From positions 1 to 55,191 of the forward strand of contig JAHEDI010000022.1 of assembly GCA_024641305.1 (NCBI GenBank): DNA of 55,191 bases, written 5' to 3'. The notes below the pieces were generated by a model. That model saw only the letters and a list, made by a program, of their open reading frames with translations, had not been told where the DNA came from and did not search any database. A program made the translations under genes and the position numbers. The first letter of the stretch is position 1; each line of letters starts with the position of its first letter. Below are positions 18,086 through 28,274 of this stretch, in pieces. Origin of the DNA: a bacterium (GTDB taxonomy: Bacteria > Actinomycetota > Acidimicrobiia > Spongiisociales > JAENVV01).

Positions 18086-18592
18086 TCAGTCCGCCAGAAC
18101 TCGTTGATTGGCGTCAAATATCTCGTCGTTAAAGGCCACGAGGATTACCCTTTCGAGGTTCGAAGGTTCGTTGAGATGCTCACGGATCGTGGAGATGGCG
18201 ACCTCGGCCGCTTCGGGGATTGGATACCCGTAGACGCCGCAGCTGATGGCCGGGAAGGCGATGGTCTTCAGGTTGTGCTCTTCAGCGAGAGCAAGGCTGT
18301 TGCGATAACAAGAAGCGAGGAGTGCGGACTCGCCCTGGTCGCCTCCGTGCCAGACCGGACCAACGGTATGAATCACCGCCTTGGCCGCCAACCGATATCC
18401 ACCGGTGATCTTCGCCTCACCCGTTTCGCAGCCCCCGAGCGTTCGGCACTGGGCGACGAGACCGGGCCCGGCGGCCCGGTGAATCGCCCCATCGACGCCT
18501 CCACCACCCAATAACGATGGGTTCGCCGCGTTGACGATCGCATCAACTTCGAGCTTGGTGATGTCACCCCGGACAACAGATATTTCGGTCAT
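18086..18592 (-). CDS. Macro-domain ADP-ribose hydrolase
   Basis: 168 aa, a stand-alone macro domain. Signatures: [34 protein letters not shown], where the second Asn and the GGGGVDGAI loop bind ADP-ribose, and [13 protein letters not shown] near residue 120. It matches bacterial YmdB-type O-acetyl-ADP-ribose deacetylases, which remove ADP-ribose from proteins or small metabolites in the cytoplasm. It is transcribed toward the 4-TM gene and is 40 bp from the 3' end of the giant gene. Confidence 0.92.
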   Translation of the reverse strand: MTEISVVRGDITKLEVDAIVNAANPSLLGGGGVDGAIHRAAGPGLVAQCRTLGGCETGEAKITGGYRLAAKAVIHTVGPVWHGGDQGESALLASCYRNSLALAEEHNLKTIAFPAISCGVYGYPIPEAAEVAISTIREHLNEPSNLERVILVAFNDEIFDANQRVLAD

Positions 18593-18631
18593 CTGTTGAT
18601 GCTATCCGATCGCGATTATGCGATAGAAGCC

Positions 18632-21600
18632 CTATTTGATATCGATATTGCCGCCGTCCAGGCTCTGCTTTCTCGGGATGTTCAGCGTGCTGTCCCAGTT
18701 GGTCGAGAACAACAGGTGGCCGTCGGTCGGATGCCAGCCGGTGTAGGAAACCTTGTCGACCGTCAACGGATCGGAGTCGTCGTCTCCATCGGTCAGTCGC
18801 ACCTGCAACACCAGTTGAGGAACGACCACGACCGAAGTCGACAAATCGGTCAAGGTACCCGTGAAGGAAATGATTTCTCCAAGGATCCCGATCTTGCCGA
18901 CTGAGGTGATGTCCATCGCTTTAAGTTGGTAGTCCACAAGGGCGCCACTTGCCGGCACCCGATACAGGTACACGATGTTGATGTCGCCCTTGAGGCTGGC
19001 ACCCCTCTTGCCACTGTCGGCGTTGAACCCGAAGTTCTTCTTGCTGCCCGGGTCGGCCGGATACTGACCGGCTGAAGCTGCCAGCACAAGATTGCCACCA
19101 CCGGTGATCGTGTGCTGCACCCCTTTGAACACCACGACATTGCAGGTTCCCGCCGCGTTGGCAGAACCCTCGGGGCACCTTTGCGACGCAACCGTGTCAA
19201 GACCTCCACCGATCGGCATCCCACCGGCGGTCCCCGCCAACGTGGCGTTGACGACGTACGTGGTTCCGGTACCGGCGGCAGTGAATGTCTTGTTACAGAA
19301 CGCGGTTCCCGACGTCAAGGCACCAGTGGAATAGAGCGGTTGCACGGTCGCCGTACAGCCCAATCCCGCATTGCCTGCGACCGCGAACGTGACCGTTCCC
19401 CCTACCACCGTGCCACCGTCGGTCGAGGTCACGGTGACCCGTAACGGTGCATTCCCACCACTCTGCAATTGAGATACACCCACGTAGCGGAGCACGGCGT
19501 CGGTGACCGGCGTCACCGTGATGAAGACTGTTGCCGTGTTGCTGTCAGCCGTCCCATCGTTGGCTTTGAACGTGAAACTGTCCGGCCCGAAATAGTTGGC
19601 GGCAGGCGTGTACGTTAGGTTCGGGGCCGTTCCGGACAACGTTCCTTGGCTCGGCCCGCCTACCACCGAGTAGACGAGGGAGTTGCTATCGACATCGGAG
19701 GCGACGATGGTGAGATTCACCGGCGTATCCTCGGCTGTTGACACTGACTGGTTGTTCGCCACGGGCGAGTCGTTAACAGCCGTAACCATAATGGACACGG
19801 TCGCGGTGTTGCTATCAACCGTCCCGTCGTTGACTTTGAACGTGAAACTGTCCGGACCGAAATAATCGGCAGCAGGCGTGTAGATCAACACCGGTGCGGT
19901 GCCAGTCAACGTGCCGTGGGTTGGGCCAGACAGCACCGAATACGCCAATGGGTCAGCATCGACATCCGACGCCGACAGCACCAGGGCCTTCGCCGTATCT
20001 TCAGCGGTCGTTACAACCTGCCCACTGGCCACGGGAGCATCGTTCACCGGAGTAACCGTGATAGCCACCGTCGCCGTGTTGCTATCCACGGTTCCATCGT
20101 TGACCTTGAACGTGAAACTGTCCGGACCGAAATAATCGGCAGCAGGCGTGTACGTCCGGTTCGCACCCAACCCGGACAACGTTCCATGGGTTGGACCAGC
20201 CACCACCAAATACGCCAGGGTGTCACCATCGACATCCGACGCCGACAGCACCACTGCCTTGGCCGAATCTTCAGCGGTCGTTACAACCTGGCCACTCGCC
20301 ACGGGAGCGTCGTTCACCGAAGTAACCGTGATAGCCACCGTCGCCGTGTTGCTATCTACGGTTCCATCGTTGACCTTGAACGTGAAACCGTCCGGGCCGA
20401 AGTAGTCGGCCGCAGGCGTGTAGATCAAGACCGGTGCGGTGCCAGTCAGCGTGCCATGGGTTGGGCCTGCCACCACCGAATACGTCAGCGTGTCGTTGTC
20501 GACATCCGACGCCGACAGCACCAGGGCCTTCGCCGTATCTTCAGCGGTCGTTACAACCTGCCCACTGGCCACGGGAGCGTCGTTCACCGGAGTAACCGTG
20601 ACAGCCACCGTCGCCGTGTTGCTATCCACGGTTCCATCGTTGACCTTGAACGTGAAACTATCCGGACCGAAGTAATCGGCAGCAGGCGTGTAGATCAAGA
20701 CCGGGGCTGTGCCAGTCAGCGTGCCATGCGTCGGACCAGCTACCACCGAATACGTCAACACGTCACCATCGGCATCAAACGCTGACAACGTGACTGTCAC
20801 GGTCGTGTCCTCGGCCGTCGATACCGACTGATCATCCGCCACTGGAGCGTCGTTGACGGCATTGACCAAGATCGTGAAGACGTCGGAGACATTTCCGGCT
20901 CCATCGGTTGCGATCACGGTGACCGTTGCCTGGCCGTTGGCGTTGGTTCCCAACGTGAGGGTCAAGACGGAACCAGTGATTGACGTCGTCACGACACTCG
21001 TAGCGCTTGAGGTCGCCGTGTAGGTGAGTCCATCACCTTCGACGTCCGAAAAGACCGTGTCGAGGTCGATCGAGGGAATAGATCCATCTTCGTCAATGAC
21101 AATGTCGCCAATCGGATTGGCAACAAACGGGGCGTCGTTGACCGCCGTGATCACGATGTTGACAGTCGCCGTCGCACATAGCGTGACGAATCCAAAGTCG
21201 CACACCCGGTAGTTGAACGAATCAGTCCCGTTGAAGTTCAGGTTCGGCGTGTAAGTCACTTTCCCGTCGCCATTCGAAACGGCAGCGCCATTGGTCGGTC
21301 CGGAGAGGACGGTCACGGAGGCGACATTGAGATTCGAATCGGGATCCGAGTCGTTGCCAACCACGTTGATGACCACCGGAGTGTCTTCGTCGGTTGTCAC
21401 CGAGTCGTCGTTGGCGACCGGTGGACTGTTCGGGCTAATGACGAACACGCGCAGCGTGTCAATGGCGGAAAAATCGACCCCGTCGGACACTGAAATCGTC
21501 ACCGTGTAGACGCCGGCGGTCAAATAAGTGTGCGGGTCGATGATGAACGTTCCGGCACCCTCGTTGACAGAGCTGGCGGTCCCCAAAAGCGTGCCATCGC

Positions 21601-24600
21601 CCCAATCGACGGACACCGAATGAACCCCCGCGGTCGGGTCATCGAAGGTTCCGTTGATTGGCTGCGTGGACTGGCCGAGTTCGACGACCTGGTCTTGACC
21701 CGCCGACAGCAACTTGGCGACGAGGCCGAGGCCCTTGCCGCTGATGAACCCACAGTTGCCGTTCTCATCACAGAACTGGAAATAGGCCCGTACTTGAGAG
21801 AAGGGCGCGGCAACCGTTGCGGTCCATTGCCTGGTGCCGGGGATTCTTTGCAGGTCGACGAACGTATGGGGTGACGATGCGTCCCCCGTGGTAAGCCCAG
21901 CATCGCGGTAGATCGCCTGGGCAAACACCACGCTGTCAACCTCACCGGGTGCGGGATCGTCGGTCAGCTCAAGCAGGAATGTCAGCTGGCCGTTATCGAG
22001 GAAAAGCTCAGAGCCGAGCGCCACCGGCGGTTCGAAGTCGGTGGAATCACTGTAGAGAACCCGCCAGCGGGTGGTCGGGAAGATGGTCTGAACGCCGCTG
22101 GAACTCGACTCGTCGCGGTCCCATACGAACTGACCGAGGACCGCATTGAATCGCTGCTGGCGACCGGTCCGGCTGAGATTGAATTCGCTGACACTTTCAA
22201 ACACTGAAGGAAAGGCGATGTCCTTGATGAGGGCGTATGGTCGACCCTCGTTGGCGGCCAGGTCGATGCGGGGTCGTGACAGGACCGGGACAAACGGATC
22301 AATGTCCGTGTAAGTAAGCCCTTGATCCCCGCTGGTTGGGATCATGATCGACCCGCGAGCGGTAAGGGTCGGATCGCCATTGGTAACGTCAATCGAGATG
22401 GACGGCTGGATGGGTGCATAGTGGACGGCCAGCGGTCGCTTGTCGGTGACGGTCAAGGAACCGGCGGTTGCAGTCGCGGTCGTCAAATACCGACCACCCT
22501 CGGGTGAGATGATCTCACTAAACGAGGCGTTGACCGTGAAGTCAAGCTTTTCGACGCCTGCCCCATGAGCCCACGGAGTGGTGGTGACACCCGGAGCCGA
22601 CACGGCCGCCAGCGACGCGGCCACCGCGGAAGGACCAAGCTGGTACATCGGAAGGCCGTAATACGTGGCTTCCTGAACGACTTTGAGGTCGTAAACACCG
22701 GCCTGCTGTTGCTCGCCAATGTATAGCTGCTTGGCGTCGCGCAGGGCATCGGCCGGGGACCGACCAGAGTTGATTTCCATCTGTTCTGTGAACAGCTCCA
22801 TGAGCCGCTCGGAGTAGTACACACCGTCTGTGTCGCCGTAGCCATATCCAGTGTTGGCTATATACACGGCACGCTGCTGAGCGATGGCCTGCGGCCAGTC
22901 GAGGCTCTCGACCGTCGTATAGAAGTTGTCGTCGACATTGAGACCCGAGTGACATCCAACACTGAACAGAATCTTGTTGGCAAGGGTCCCGGCCGCCGGC
23001 AGTTCTGAGGTGTCATAGGTGGTGCCGACTGCGTCGGTGGCATCGACCTTGGCTGGCAACGACCGGAAGTGGTCGTAATGGCCTTCGACCGACATGATGT
23101 CCTTGTTGAGGGCGATCTTGCTCGCTAGGTCGTCGGCCGTCCATGTGTCGCTGATGAGCGAGTCAATCATGGCGGCTGGGAGACCGGCCTGCTCAAGGGC
23201 GCTTACAACGGCCCCGGCACCGTCGAGGAGGAAGTCATATCCGGTGACCAGGGCGCTGGATCGATCGAGTTGGGCATCGTTGGCGATGAACTCGTCGATG
23301 AGTCCGATGATCTCGGTCGAGTCTTCGACAAGGCGACCAAGGGAGATGTCCGGCTGGAACAAAACCCCGGATTGCTTCAACAACGCCAGAGGATCCCGGT
23401 CCCCGTACCCGTCATCGGTGAGGAAACGTTGGGAGGCCGAAGACCCGTAGAGTGCCGTATCAGCTTTGAAGGTGCTCTTGTAGAGCGCTTCGTTCGACAC
23501 GGCCGACCAGTCGCGCTGGCGGAAGAAGGGAATCTCGCTGTCCGATCCGACGACCGTGACGAATTTGAGCGGGTGGTTCGTGTCGAGGTCTTTGACGATC
23601 TTGGTGATCTCATTTGCGACCAGATTGGCAAGCCTGTAATCGCACGGGTCCTCATCCCAGTCCGCATACAGGGCCCTGATCTGCGCACCAGACGTCGACG
23701 TGACTCCGGCCGCCGTCAGGTCACCCTCGACCGAAATAACCGCGGCATGCAATCCGAGCCCGGCCAGTTCCGGGTCACCGCCGTTGAGAGCGTCGACCAG
23801 ATCGTGAAGTTTGGCGACGACCGCATCGGCAGCAGCCGTGCCTTCATGGCGTTCAATCCGCGCCCGGTTGACGAGGAACACCGTGTCGAGGGCCCCGAGT
23901 TGTCCAGGGGTCAAGAGCGCTGGATAGATTTCCCCGGGGTTTCCAACGTTACCCGGCGCAGCCGGGCAGCTGACCGGCTCGGCGTACTGGGTGCTCACCC
24001 AAAGCGTATAGGTGGAATTGGATACTTCGTCGGTGGTCGGTGTCGTGGTGTGGTTAACGCTCGCCACTTGAATCGTCAACGGATCGCCAAGTGGATCCGC
24101 CGTGAAAAACTCGACACTTTCGTCCTGCTTTGAGCGGCTTATCGATAGTCCTTCCAGTTCCCACGGCCCATTGAGCAGCTCCTTAGACAGGACGATGTCC
24201 TGCAAAGCTTCCGGGTCGAGATCATCGGTGAGGTCGCCGATGGCGAGTCCGCGATCGTCGAGCGGTTCGATCTGCAAGGAGTTGCCCCGGTCGGGGAACG
24301 GACTCAAGTCCGGCGTTACCGGACCATAGGCAATGAGATCGGCATCGACCCCGAGTTGGGCAAGCTTGATCGTATACACCCCGTCGGAACCATCCGGGAC
24401 CGCATCGGGAACGAAGCTCCAGTAGTCGTTGTCCGAAGGTGGCGCATGGCCGAATAGCAGGGTGTCGGCATCGATAGGGACGCCCGCACTGTCGTTGTTC
24501 AGAGGCTCAAAGTTCTGGACGACGGTTACCGGCGCAGATCGCAGGAGGTCGCTGGCGGTATCCACAGTCACACCGACGGAAACACTGAAGGTTCCAAGCG

Positions 24601-27600
24601 TCAGTCCGGGGACGGCGGCGAAGGTGAGGGTATAGAGCCCGGTTCGTATATCCCCGAGATCAAAAGTCAATTGTTGCCCGATCATCGTCGGCTCGACAGA
24701 GTTAACCCCCAGCTCACCGGTATTCGGTACGTACCGGAAGCCGTCCTCGAGGGTGACCACGGCAGTGCCCGGCTTGAGATTGTCCCCCGGTGTCTTGACA
24801 TCAAACTCAGCCGAGTACTGAATTGTCTGGGCGTTGTCACTGGCATCCAGCAGCACTTGTACAGGGACCTGGGCGACCGGCAGCTGCTCCCACGGCAAGT
24901 CACCCTTCGGGATGAGGGCCGTCAGCAGCATGCCATAGGTTGCGCCAGGCCGGAAGGCATCGGCCAACAAGACATCCTTGAGCGTTCCGGACGTACAAGA
25001 CACCTTTGAGCAATCGACCAGGTCGTTGAGGATCACCGCGTCGATGGCTCCCAGCTGAATCGCCCCCAGCTGAATGGCGCCCAACTGAATGGCACCCAAC
25101 TGAGCGCCGACGATATTCGTCGGGTTATTGAGGAATACAAGTAACTCAAGGAGACTCTTATCAGCTTGGAATGCATGGGCCTCCACGACATCCTCGATCG
25201 TCGCTGTAGCTGAGCAAACTCCGCCGGGCATCAACGAGCAGTTGATGACCTCACCGATCGCGCCAAGCTGGATCGCCCCCAACTGAATCGCCCCCAACTG
25301 AATCGCCCCGAGCTGAATAGCACCAAGCTGAATCGCCCCCAGTTGGATAGCCCCCAACTGGATAGCCCCAAGCTGGACTCCGTTGAGGTCCAGGCTGAGC
25401 AGGCTCGGGTTGTCATAGATCTTGAGGTCCACACAGTCGTAGCCTTGAGCCGTAACGGCAACACACCAGTCGCCGAGATTTGCATCAATGGCCCCGAGCT
25501 GGAGTCCGCCGATGGCCAGAGACATGAGGCTTAGCGAACCGAGTTCGCTTGACCCCACCTTGAGGTTCTGAAGTGTCAGCGAGGCGATGGCATTCTTCAC
25601 ACAACTGGACTCGGAACCGCTGGTCGTCAAGGCGAACAAGTCGTCGATCGTGACCGTTTGGGTGGGAGCGTCGCGATATGTATTGGTAAACGCCACCAAC
25701 TCGTCACCCGTTATCGAACCATCACCATCTCGATCGGCCAGGGAAATGTCAGAGGTGGTACATCCCGCAATGGCCCCCAGTTGGATCGCCCCCAACTGGA
25801 TCGCCCCCAACTGGATCGCCCCCAACTGGATCGCCCCCAACTGGATCGCCCCAAGCTGAATCGCCCCAAGCTGAATCGCCCCAAGCTGAATCGCCCCAAG
25901 CTGAGACCCTTCTACCGACGCATCGGACGGGTTTCCGGTGGCCGTTGCCTGCCGGAGGGCCTGGAGGGCTGCGGAACTGGCCGCCAACGTCGGTATGTCG
26001 AGCTTGGACGGGAAGGCTCCGACAACACCAAGATCGGCAGAAACGCTCGTAACGTCAACGGTGGTCACGGCACCGATTACCAACGTGGTTGCCACTGCAG
26101 AATTGTTCGAAGGAACCGAGTCTGTTTCGGCACCTGACACCGATGCGGTATTTGAAAGCGTCACGTTGTCGAGCGAGGGGTCAACGGTCCCTCGAATCTT
26201 GACGACAGCTGATGCTCCCGACGCCAGCGATCCGATGGCGATCGAGCCACCGAAAGCGGAGAAGCCCGAGTCGGAAAGGCAGTCCACAGTGGCGGTCACG
26301 CTGCACGCTTGCGCATTGCTGAGGGCATCCGGAAGCGTGTCGCTAACTGTCGACGTCGACGAGGTTGAAGGTCCCCCGTTGGTGACCGTGATCGTGTAAG
26401 TAAGCAGGGTGCCGGCATCGACGGGATCGGGCGTGTCGACAATCGAAATGGACAGATTGGCAATACCGGCCTCGACCGAGCCGATGTCGCAAGTCGGTCC
26501 TTGTGGCCGGGCCACGTTGCGCTGGTCGATGGCTGCACAGGTGGCGTTGTTGGCGGTGTTGATCGCCGGGCTGCCGATTTGTGGCAAGTGGGTGAAGGTT
26601 GGCCCGCCGTTGTCGGCAAGCGGTCCAAGCGTCGGGTTACCGGTCGTCAGGTTGAACCCACCCCCGCCAAACGTGCCGAACACGTTGTTCGGACTGCCGG
26701 TATTTCCGGCCACGATGGAGTTGGACAGATTGAGGACGCCAGCCGACACCGTGATGCCACTCCCTTGCGCAGAAGCGTTGGCAGTCACCGTGACGTTGTT
26801 GAACGTGGTGCCGTTGTTGCTCGACTCGAACAAGCCACCACCCGAGACCGTGGCCGTGTTCCCACTGATGGTTGAGTTGGCCCCGGTGATGGTTCCGGCA
26901 ATGTTGTAGACGCCACCGCCACGAGTCGTCGACGTATTGCCGCTGATCGTCGAGCGGGTGAGCGTGAGGCCGGTGCTGTTGTAGATCCCGCCTCCGCCGT
27001 CGAGGGTGGCTCTGTTTCCCGAAATAGTCGATTCGACGATCACCACGGGGCCGCTGCTGTTGGTGAAGTAGGTACCGCCACCAGTACCAGCGGTGTTGTC
27101 CTTGATTACTGACCGGGTATAGCTCGACGCCGGACCGGAGGTAGCACTGTTCTCGAAGATGCCACCGCCCTTGCCGGCCGCCGTGTTGCCGGAAACCGTC
27201 GAGTCGGTCAGCGTAAAGCCGAGACCCACGTCGTAGATGGCTCCCCCGTCTCGTTGGGTGGCGTTCCCCGTGAAGGTGCTGCCAGTAATGCTCAGGACGC
27301 CGTCGTTCCAGACTGCTCCTCCGTCTTGGATTGCCATGTTCTGATCGAACGTCGAGCTGGTAACGGTGACGGTCCCTGACAGAACAACCAGCGCGCCCCC
27401 CTCGCCGGCCCCCGTGTCGGGTGCTTCGGCGCGGTTCTTGCTGAACGTGGTGTTGGCGATGGTGGCGGTGCCGGACCGGACCATGACACCTCCACCGTTG
27501 TTCTTGGCGACATTGTTACTGACGACACTGTTGGTGATCGTCAGGTTGCCTTTGTCAACGACAACGCCGGCCCCGGCATTTTCCGAGTTCCCGGTGACAA

Positions 27601-28033
27601 TGACGTTGGTGAGGATCAAGTCGCCGTCGGCGGAGTGGATACCACCACCACTACTCAAACTCGACGAACGCGCCCCTCTGGTGATGGTCAGACTCTCGAC
27701 CGTCAGGTTCTTGGCCTTCCCCTTGTCGATCACCGTACCTTTGAGGTCACCGTCGATGATGGTGGAAAGCGGATCGTCGCCTCGTAGCGTCACCGACGCG
27801 TTGTTGGGAAGAACCAGGTTTTCCTTGTAGATCCCAGGGGCAATCGTGATCAGGGGTTCCTTGGCGTCGATCGCCTTCTGAATGGTGAGGTACTGGCCAG
27901 GAACTACGTATGTCGTTTGGGCGATAGCCGCTTGTGAGAGCAGAGGGACGGCCGGCATCCCGGCTGTAACCATCGAGAATGAAGAGATAACGACGATCAG
28001 CGGGCGCCAAAGCACCCGATTGGCGTTTCGCAT
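18632..28033 (-). CDS. Giant secreted multidomain protein with C25 peptidase-like region
   Basis: 3133 aa from ATG 28033 (GGAGG ten bases upstream). Order: signal peptide 1-38 (AIA cleavage); right-handed beta-helix about 40-500 with many SGNTA/GGGI turns; a choice-of-anchor-Q-like end (CDIGSVEAG, about 520); DUF11 domain about 525-660; three arrays of QLGAI pentapeptides (about 710-755, 885-926, 978-998), the first followed by a perfect EF-hand loop DRDGDGSITGDE; a gingipain-like C25 region about 1480-1760 with candidate catalytic His1652 (VEGHYDHF) and Cys1694 (SVGCHSG); a PKD domain about 2105-2200; two cadherin/Big_9-type domains; five 90-residue Ig-like repeats 2394-2845; and a C-terminal beta domain. 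No sortase or other anchor is seen. It is probably an exported adhesin/protease. Confidence 0.9.
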   Translation of the reverse strand: MRNANRVLWRPLIVVISSFSMVTAGMPAVPLLSQAAIAQTTYVVPGQYLTIQKAIDAKEPLITIAPGIYKENLVLPNNASVTLRGDDPLSTIIDGDLKGTVIDKGKAKNLTVESLTITRGARSSSLSSGGGIHSADGDLILTNVIVTGNSENAGAGVVVDKGNLTITNSVVSNNVAKNNGGGVMVRSGTATIANTTFSKNRAEAPDTGAGEGGALVVLSGTVTVTSSTFDQNMAIQDGGAVWNDGVLSITGSTFTGNATQRDGGAIYDVGLGFTLTDSTVSGNTAAGKGGGIFENSATSGPASSYTRSVIKDNTAGTGGGTYFTNSSGPVVIVESTISGNRATLDGGGGIYNSTGLTLTRSTISGNTSTTRGGGVYNIAGTITGANSTISGNTATVSGGGLFESSNNGTTFNNVTVTANASAQGSGITVSAGVLNLSNSIVAGNTGSPNNVFGTFGGGGFNLTTGNPTLGPLADNGGPTFTHLPQIGSPAINTANNATCAAIDQRNVARPQGPTCDIGSVEAGIANLSISIVDTPDPVDAGTLLTYTITVTNGGPSTSSTSTVSDTLPDALSNAQACSVTATVDCLSDSGFSAFGGSIAIGSLASGASAVVKIRGTVDPSLDNVTLSNTASVSGAETDSVPSNNSAVATTLVIGAVTTVDVTSVSADLGVVGAFPSKLDIPTLAASSAALQALRQATATGNPSDASVEGSQLGAIQLGAIQLGAIQLGAIQLGAIQLGAIQLGAIQLGAIQLGAIAGCTTSDISLADRDGDGSITGDELVAFTNTYRDAPTQTVTIDDLFALTTSGSESSCVKNAIASLTLQNLKVGSSELGSLSLMSLAIGGLQLGAIDANLGDWCVAVTAQGYDCVDLKIYDNPSLLSLDLNGVQLGAIQLGAIQLGAIQLGAIQLGAIQLGAIQLGAIQLGAIGEVINCSLMPGGVCSATATIEDVVEAHAFQADKSLLELLVFLNNPTNIVGAQLGAIQLGAIQLGAIQLGAIDAVILNDLVDCSKVSCTSGTLKDVLLADAFRPGATYGMLLTALIPKGDLPWEQLPVAQVPVQVLLDASDNAQTIQYSAEFDVKTPGDNLKPGTAVVTLEDGFRYVPNTGELGVNSVEPTMIGQQLTFDLGDIRTGLYTLTFAAVPGLTLGTFSVSVGVTVDTASDLLRSAPVTVVQNFEPLNNDSAGVPIDADTLLFGHAPPSDNDYWSFVPDAVPDGSDGVYTIKLAQLGVDADLIAYGPVTPDLSPFPDRGNSLQIEPLDDRGLAIGDLTDDLDPEALQDIVLSKELLNGPWELEGLSISRSKQDESVEFFTADPLGDPLTIQVASVNHTTTPTTDEVSNSTYTLWVSTQYAEPVSCPAAPGNVGNPGEIYPALLTPGQLGALDTVFLVNRARIERHEGTAAADAVVAKLHDLVDALNGGDPELAGLGLHAAVISVEGDLTAAGVTSTSGAQIRALYADWDEDPCDYRLANLVANEITKIVKDLDTNHPLKFVTVVGSDSEIPFFRQRDWSAVSNEALYKSTFKADTALYGSSASQRFLTDDGYGDRDPLALLKQSGVLFQPDISLGRLVEDSTEIIGLIDEFIANDAQLDRSSALVTGYDFLLDGAGAVVSALEQAGLPAAMIDSLISDTWTADDLASKIALNKDIMSVEGHYDHFRSLPAKVDATDAVGTTYDTSELPAAGTLANKILFSVGCHSGLNVDDNFYTTVESLDWPQAIAQQRAVYIANTGYGYGDTDGVYYSERLMELFTEQMEINSGRSPADALRDAKQLYIGEQQQAGVYDLKVVQEATYYGLPMYQLGPSAVAASLAAVSAPGVTTTPWAHGAGVEKLDFTVNASFSEIISPEGGRYLTTATATAGSLTVTDKRPLAVHYAPIQPSISIDVTNGDPTLTARGSIMIPTSGDQGLTYTDIDPFVPVLSRPRIDLAANEGRPYALIKDIAFPSVFESVSEFNLSRTGRQQRFNAVLGQFVWDRDESSSSGVQTIFPTTRWRVLYSDSTDFEPPVALGSELFLDNGQLTFLLELTDDPAPGEVDSVVFAQAIYRDAGLTTGDASSPHTFVDLQRIPGTRQWTATVAAPFSQVRAYFQFCDENGNCGFISGKGLGLVAKLLSAGQDQVVELGQSTQPINGTFDDPTAGVHSVSVDWGDGTLLGTASSVNEGAGTFIIDPHTYLTAGVYTVTISVSDGVDFSAIDTLRVFVISPNSPPVANDDSVTTDEDTPVVINVVGNDSDPDSNLNVASVTVLSGPTNGAAVSNGDGKVTYTPNLNFNGTDSFNYRVCDFGFVTLCATATVNIVITAVNDAPFVANPIGDIVIDEDGSIPSIDLDTVFSDVEGDGLTYTATSSATSVVTTSITGSVLTLTLGTNANGQATVTVIATDGAGNVSDVFTILVNAVNDAPVADDQSVSTAEDTTVTVTLSAFDADGDVLTYSVVAGPTHGTLTGTAPVLIYTPAADYFGPDSFTFKVNDGTVDSNTATVAVTVTPVNDAPVASGQVVTTAEDTAKALVLSASDVDNDTLTYSVVAGPTHGTLTGTAPVLIYTPAADYFGPDGFTFKVNDGTVDSNTATVAITVTSVNDAPVASGQVVTTAEDSAKAVVLSASDVDGDTLAYLVVAGPTHGTLSGLGANRTYTPAADYFGPDSFTFKVNDGTVDSNTATVAITVTPVNDAPVASGQVVTTAEDTAKALVLSASDVDADPLAYSVLSGPTHGTLTGTAPVLIYTPAADYFGPDSFTFKVNDGTVDSNTATVSIMVTAVNDSPVANNQSVSTAEDTPVNLTIVASDVDSNSLVYSVVGGPSQGTLSGTAPNLTYTPAANYFGPDSFTFKANDGTADSNTATVFITVTPVTDAVLRYVGVSQLQSGGNAPLRVTVTSTDGGTVVGGTVTFAVAGNAGLGCTATVQPLYSTGALTSGTAFCNKTFTAAGTGTTYVVNATLAGTAGGMPIGGGLDTVASQRCPEGSANAAGTCNVVVFKGVQHTITGGGNLVLAASAGQYPADPGSKKNFGFNADSGKRGASLKGDINIVYLYRVPASGALVDYQLKAMDITSVGKIGILGEIISFTGTLTDLSTSVVVVPQLVLQVRLTDGDDDSDPLTVDKVSYTGWHPTDGHLLFSTNWDSTLNIPRKQSLDGGNIDIK
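19501..20850 (-). repeat. Five 270-bp tandem repeats inside the giant gene
   Basis: Five direct repeats with an exact 270-bp period (boundaries near 19501, 19771, 20041, 20311, 20581 and 20851) encode 90-residue Ig/cadherin-like domains beginning VNDAPVA and containing YTPAADYFGPDSFTFKVNDG. The three central copies are nearly identical in DNA; the outer copies have drifted. This indicates recent duplication or homogenisation. Confidence 0.9.
25042..25103 (-). repeat. QLGAI array 3 (4 units of 15 bp)
   Basis: Four 15-bp units encoding QLGAI, ending in DAVILND. The copies differ mainly at third codon positions, so selection on the peptide is likely. Confidence 0.9.
25258..25380 (-). repeat. 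QLGAI array 2 (8 units of 15 bp)
   Basis: Eight consecutive QLGAI units between LDLNGV and GEVINCS. A single further unit (LQLGAID) lies about 110 bp to the right, near 25490. Confidence 0.9.
25770..25907 (-). repeat. QLGAI array 1 (9 units of 15 bp)
   Basis: Nine QLGAI units. Four adjacent units share one DNA spelling and the next four almost share another, which shows expansion by block duplication. The array is followed by AGCTTSD and an EF-hand loop. Confidence 0.92.
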
Positions 28034-28170
28034 AATGTTAAGGCCTCCGAGCCAAGAATGGACTAGATGGTCCACCCTGGGTCCGAGGATACACCCGCCA
28101 AATTAGGCGCGATGGATATATTTTCAAGGCGATTACGCACTAGTCACATAGCGCGGAACATTCCTGCCCA

Positions 28171-28187
28171 CCAGAGTCGAAAGACCC
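28171..28187 (-). promoter_or_regulatory. DosR-like palindrome in divergent promoter
   Basis: On the minus strand this reads GGGTCTTTCGACTCTGG, differing from the site at 55116 at two positions. It lies between the giant gene (start 28033) and the epimerase gene (start 28275), 88 bp from the latter, so it could regulate either or both. Confidence 0.5.
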
Positions 28188-28274
28188 GATCTGTTTTGCG
28201 GATCGGTTGGGCCCATCCGGCCGGATCCGACGGCACGGCTCGTAGGCTGACCGGAGATGGTGAAAGGACGAACC

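Noticed and set aside
19916-20785. Plus-strand frames opposite the 270-bp repeats
   Set aside because: They repeat because the real minus-strand gene repeats; the amino acid composition is unnatural (Arg/His-rich).
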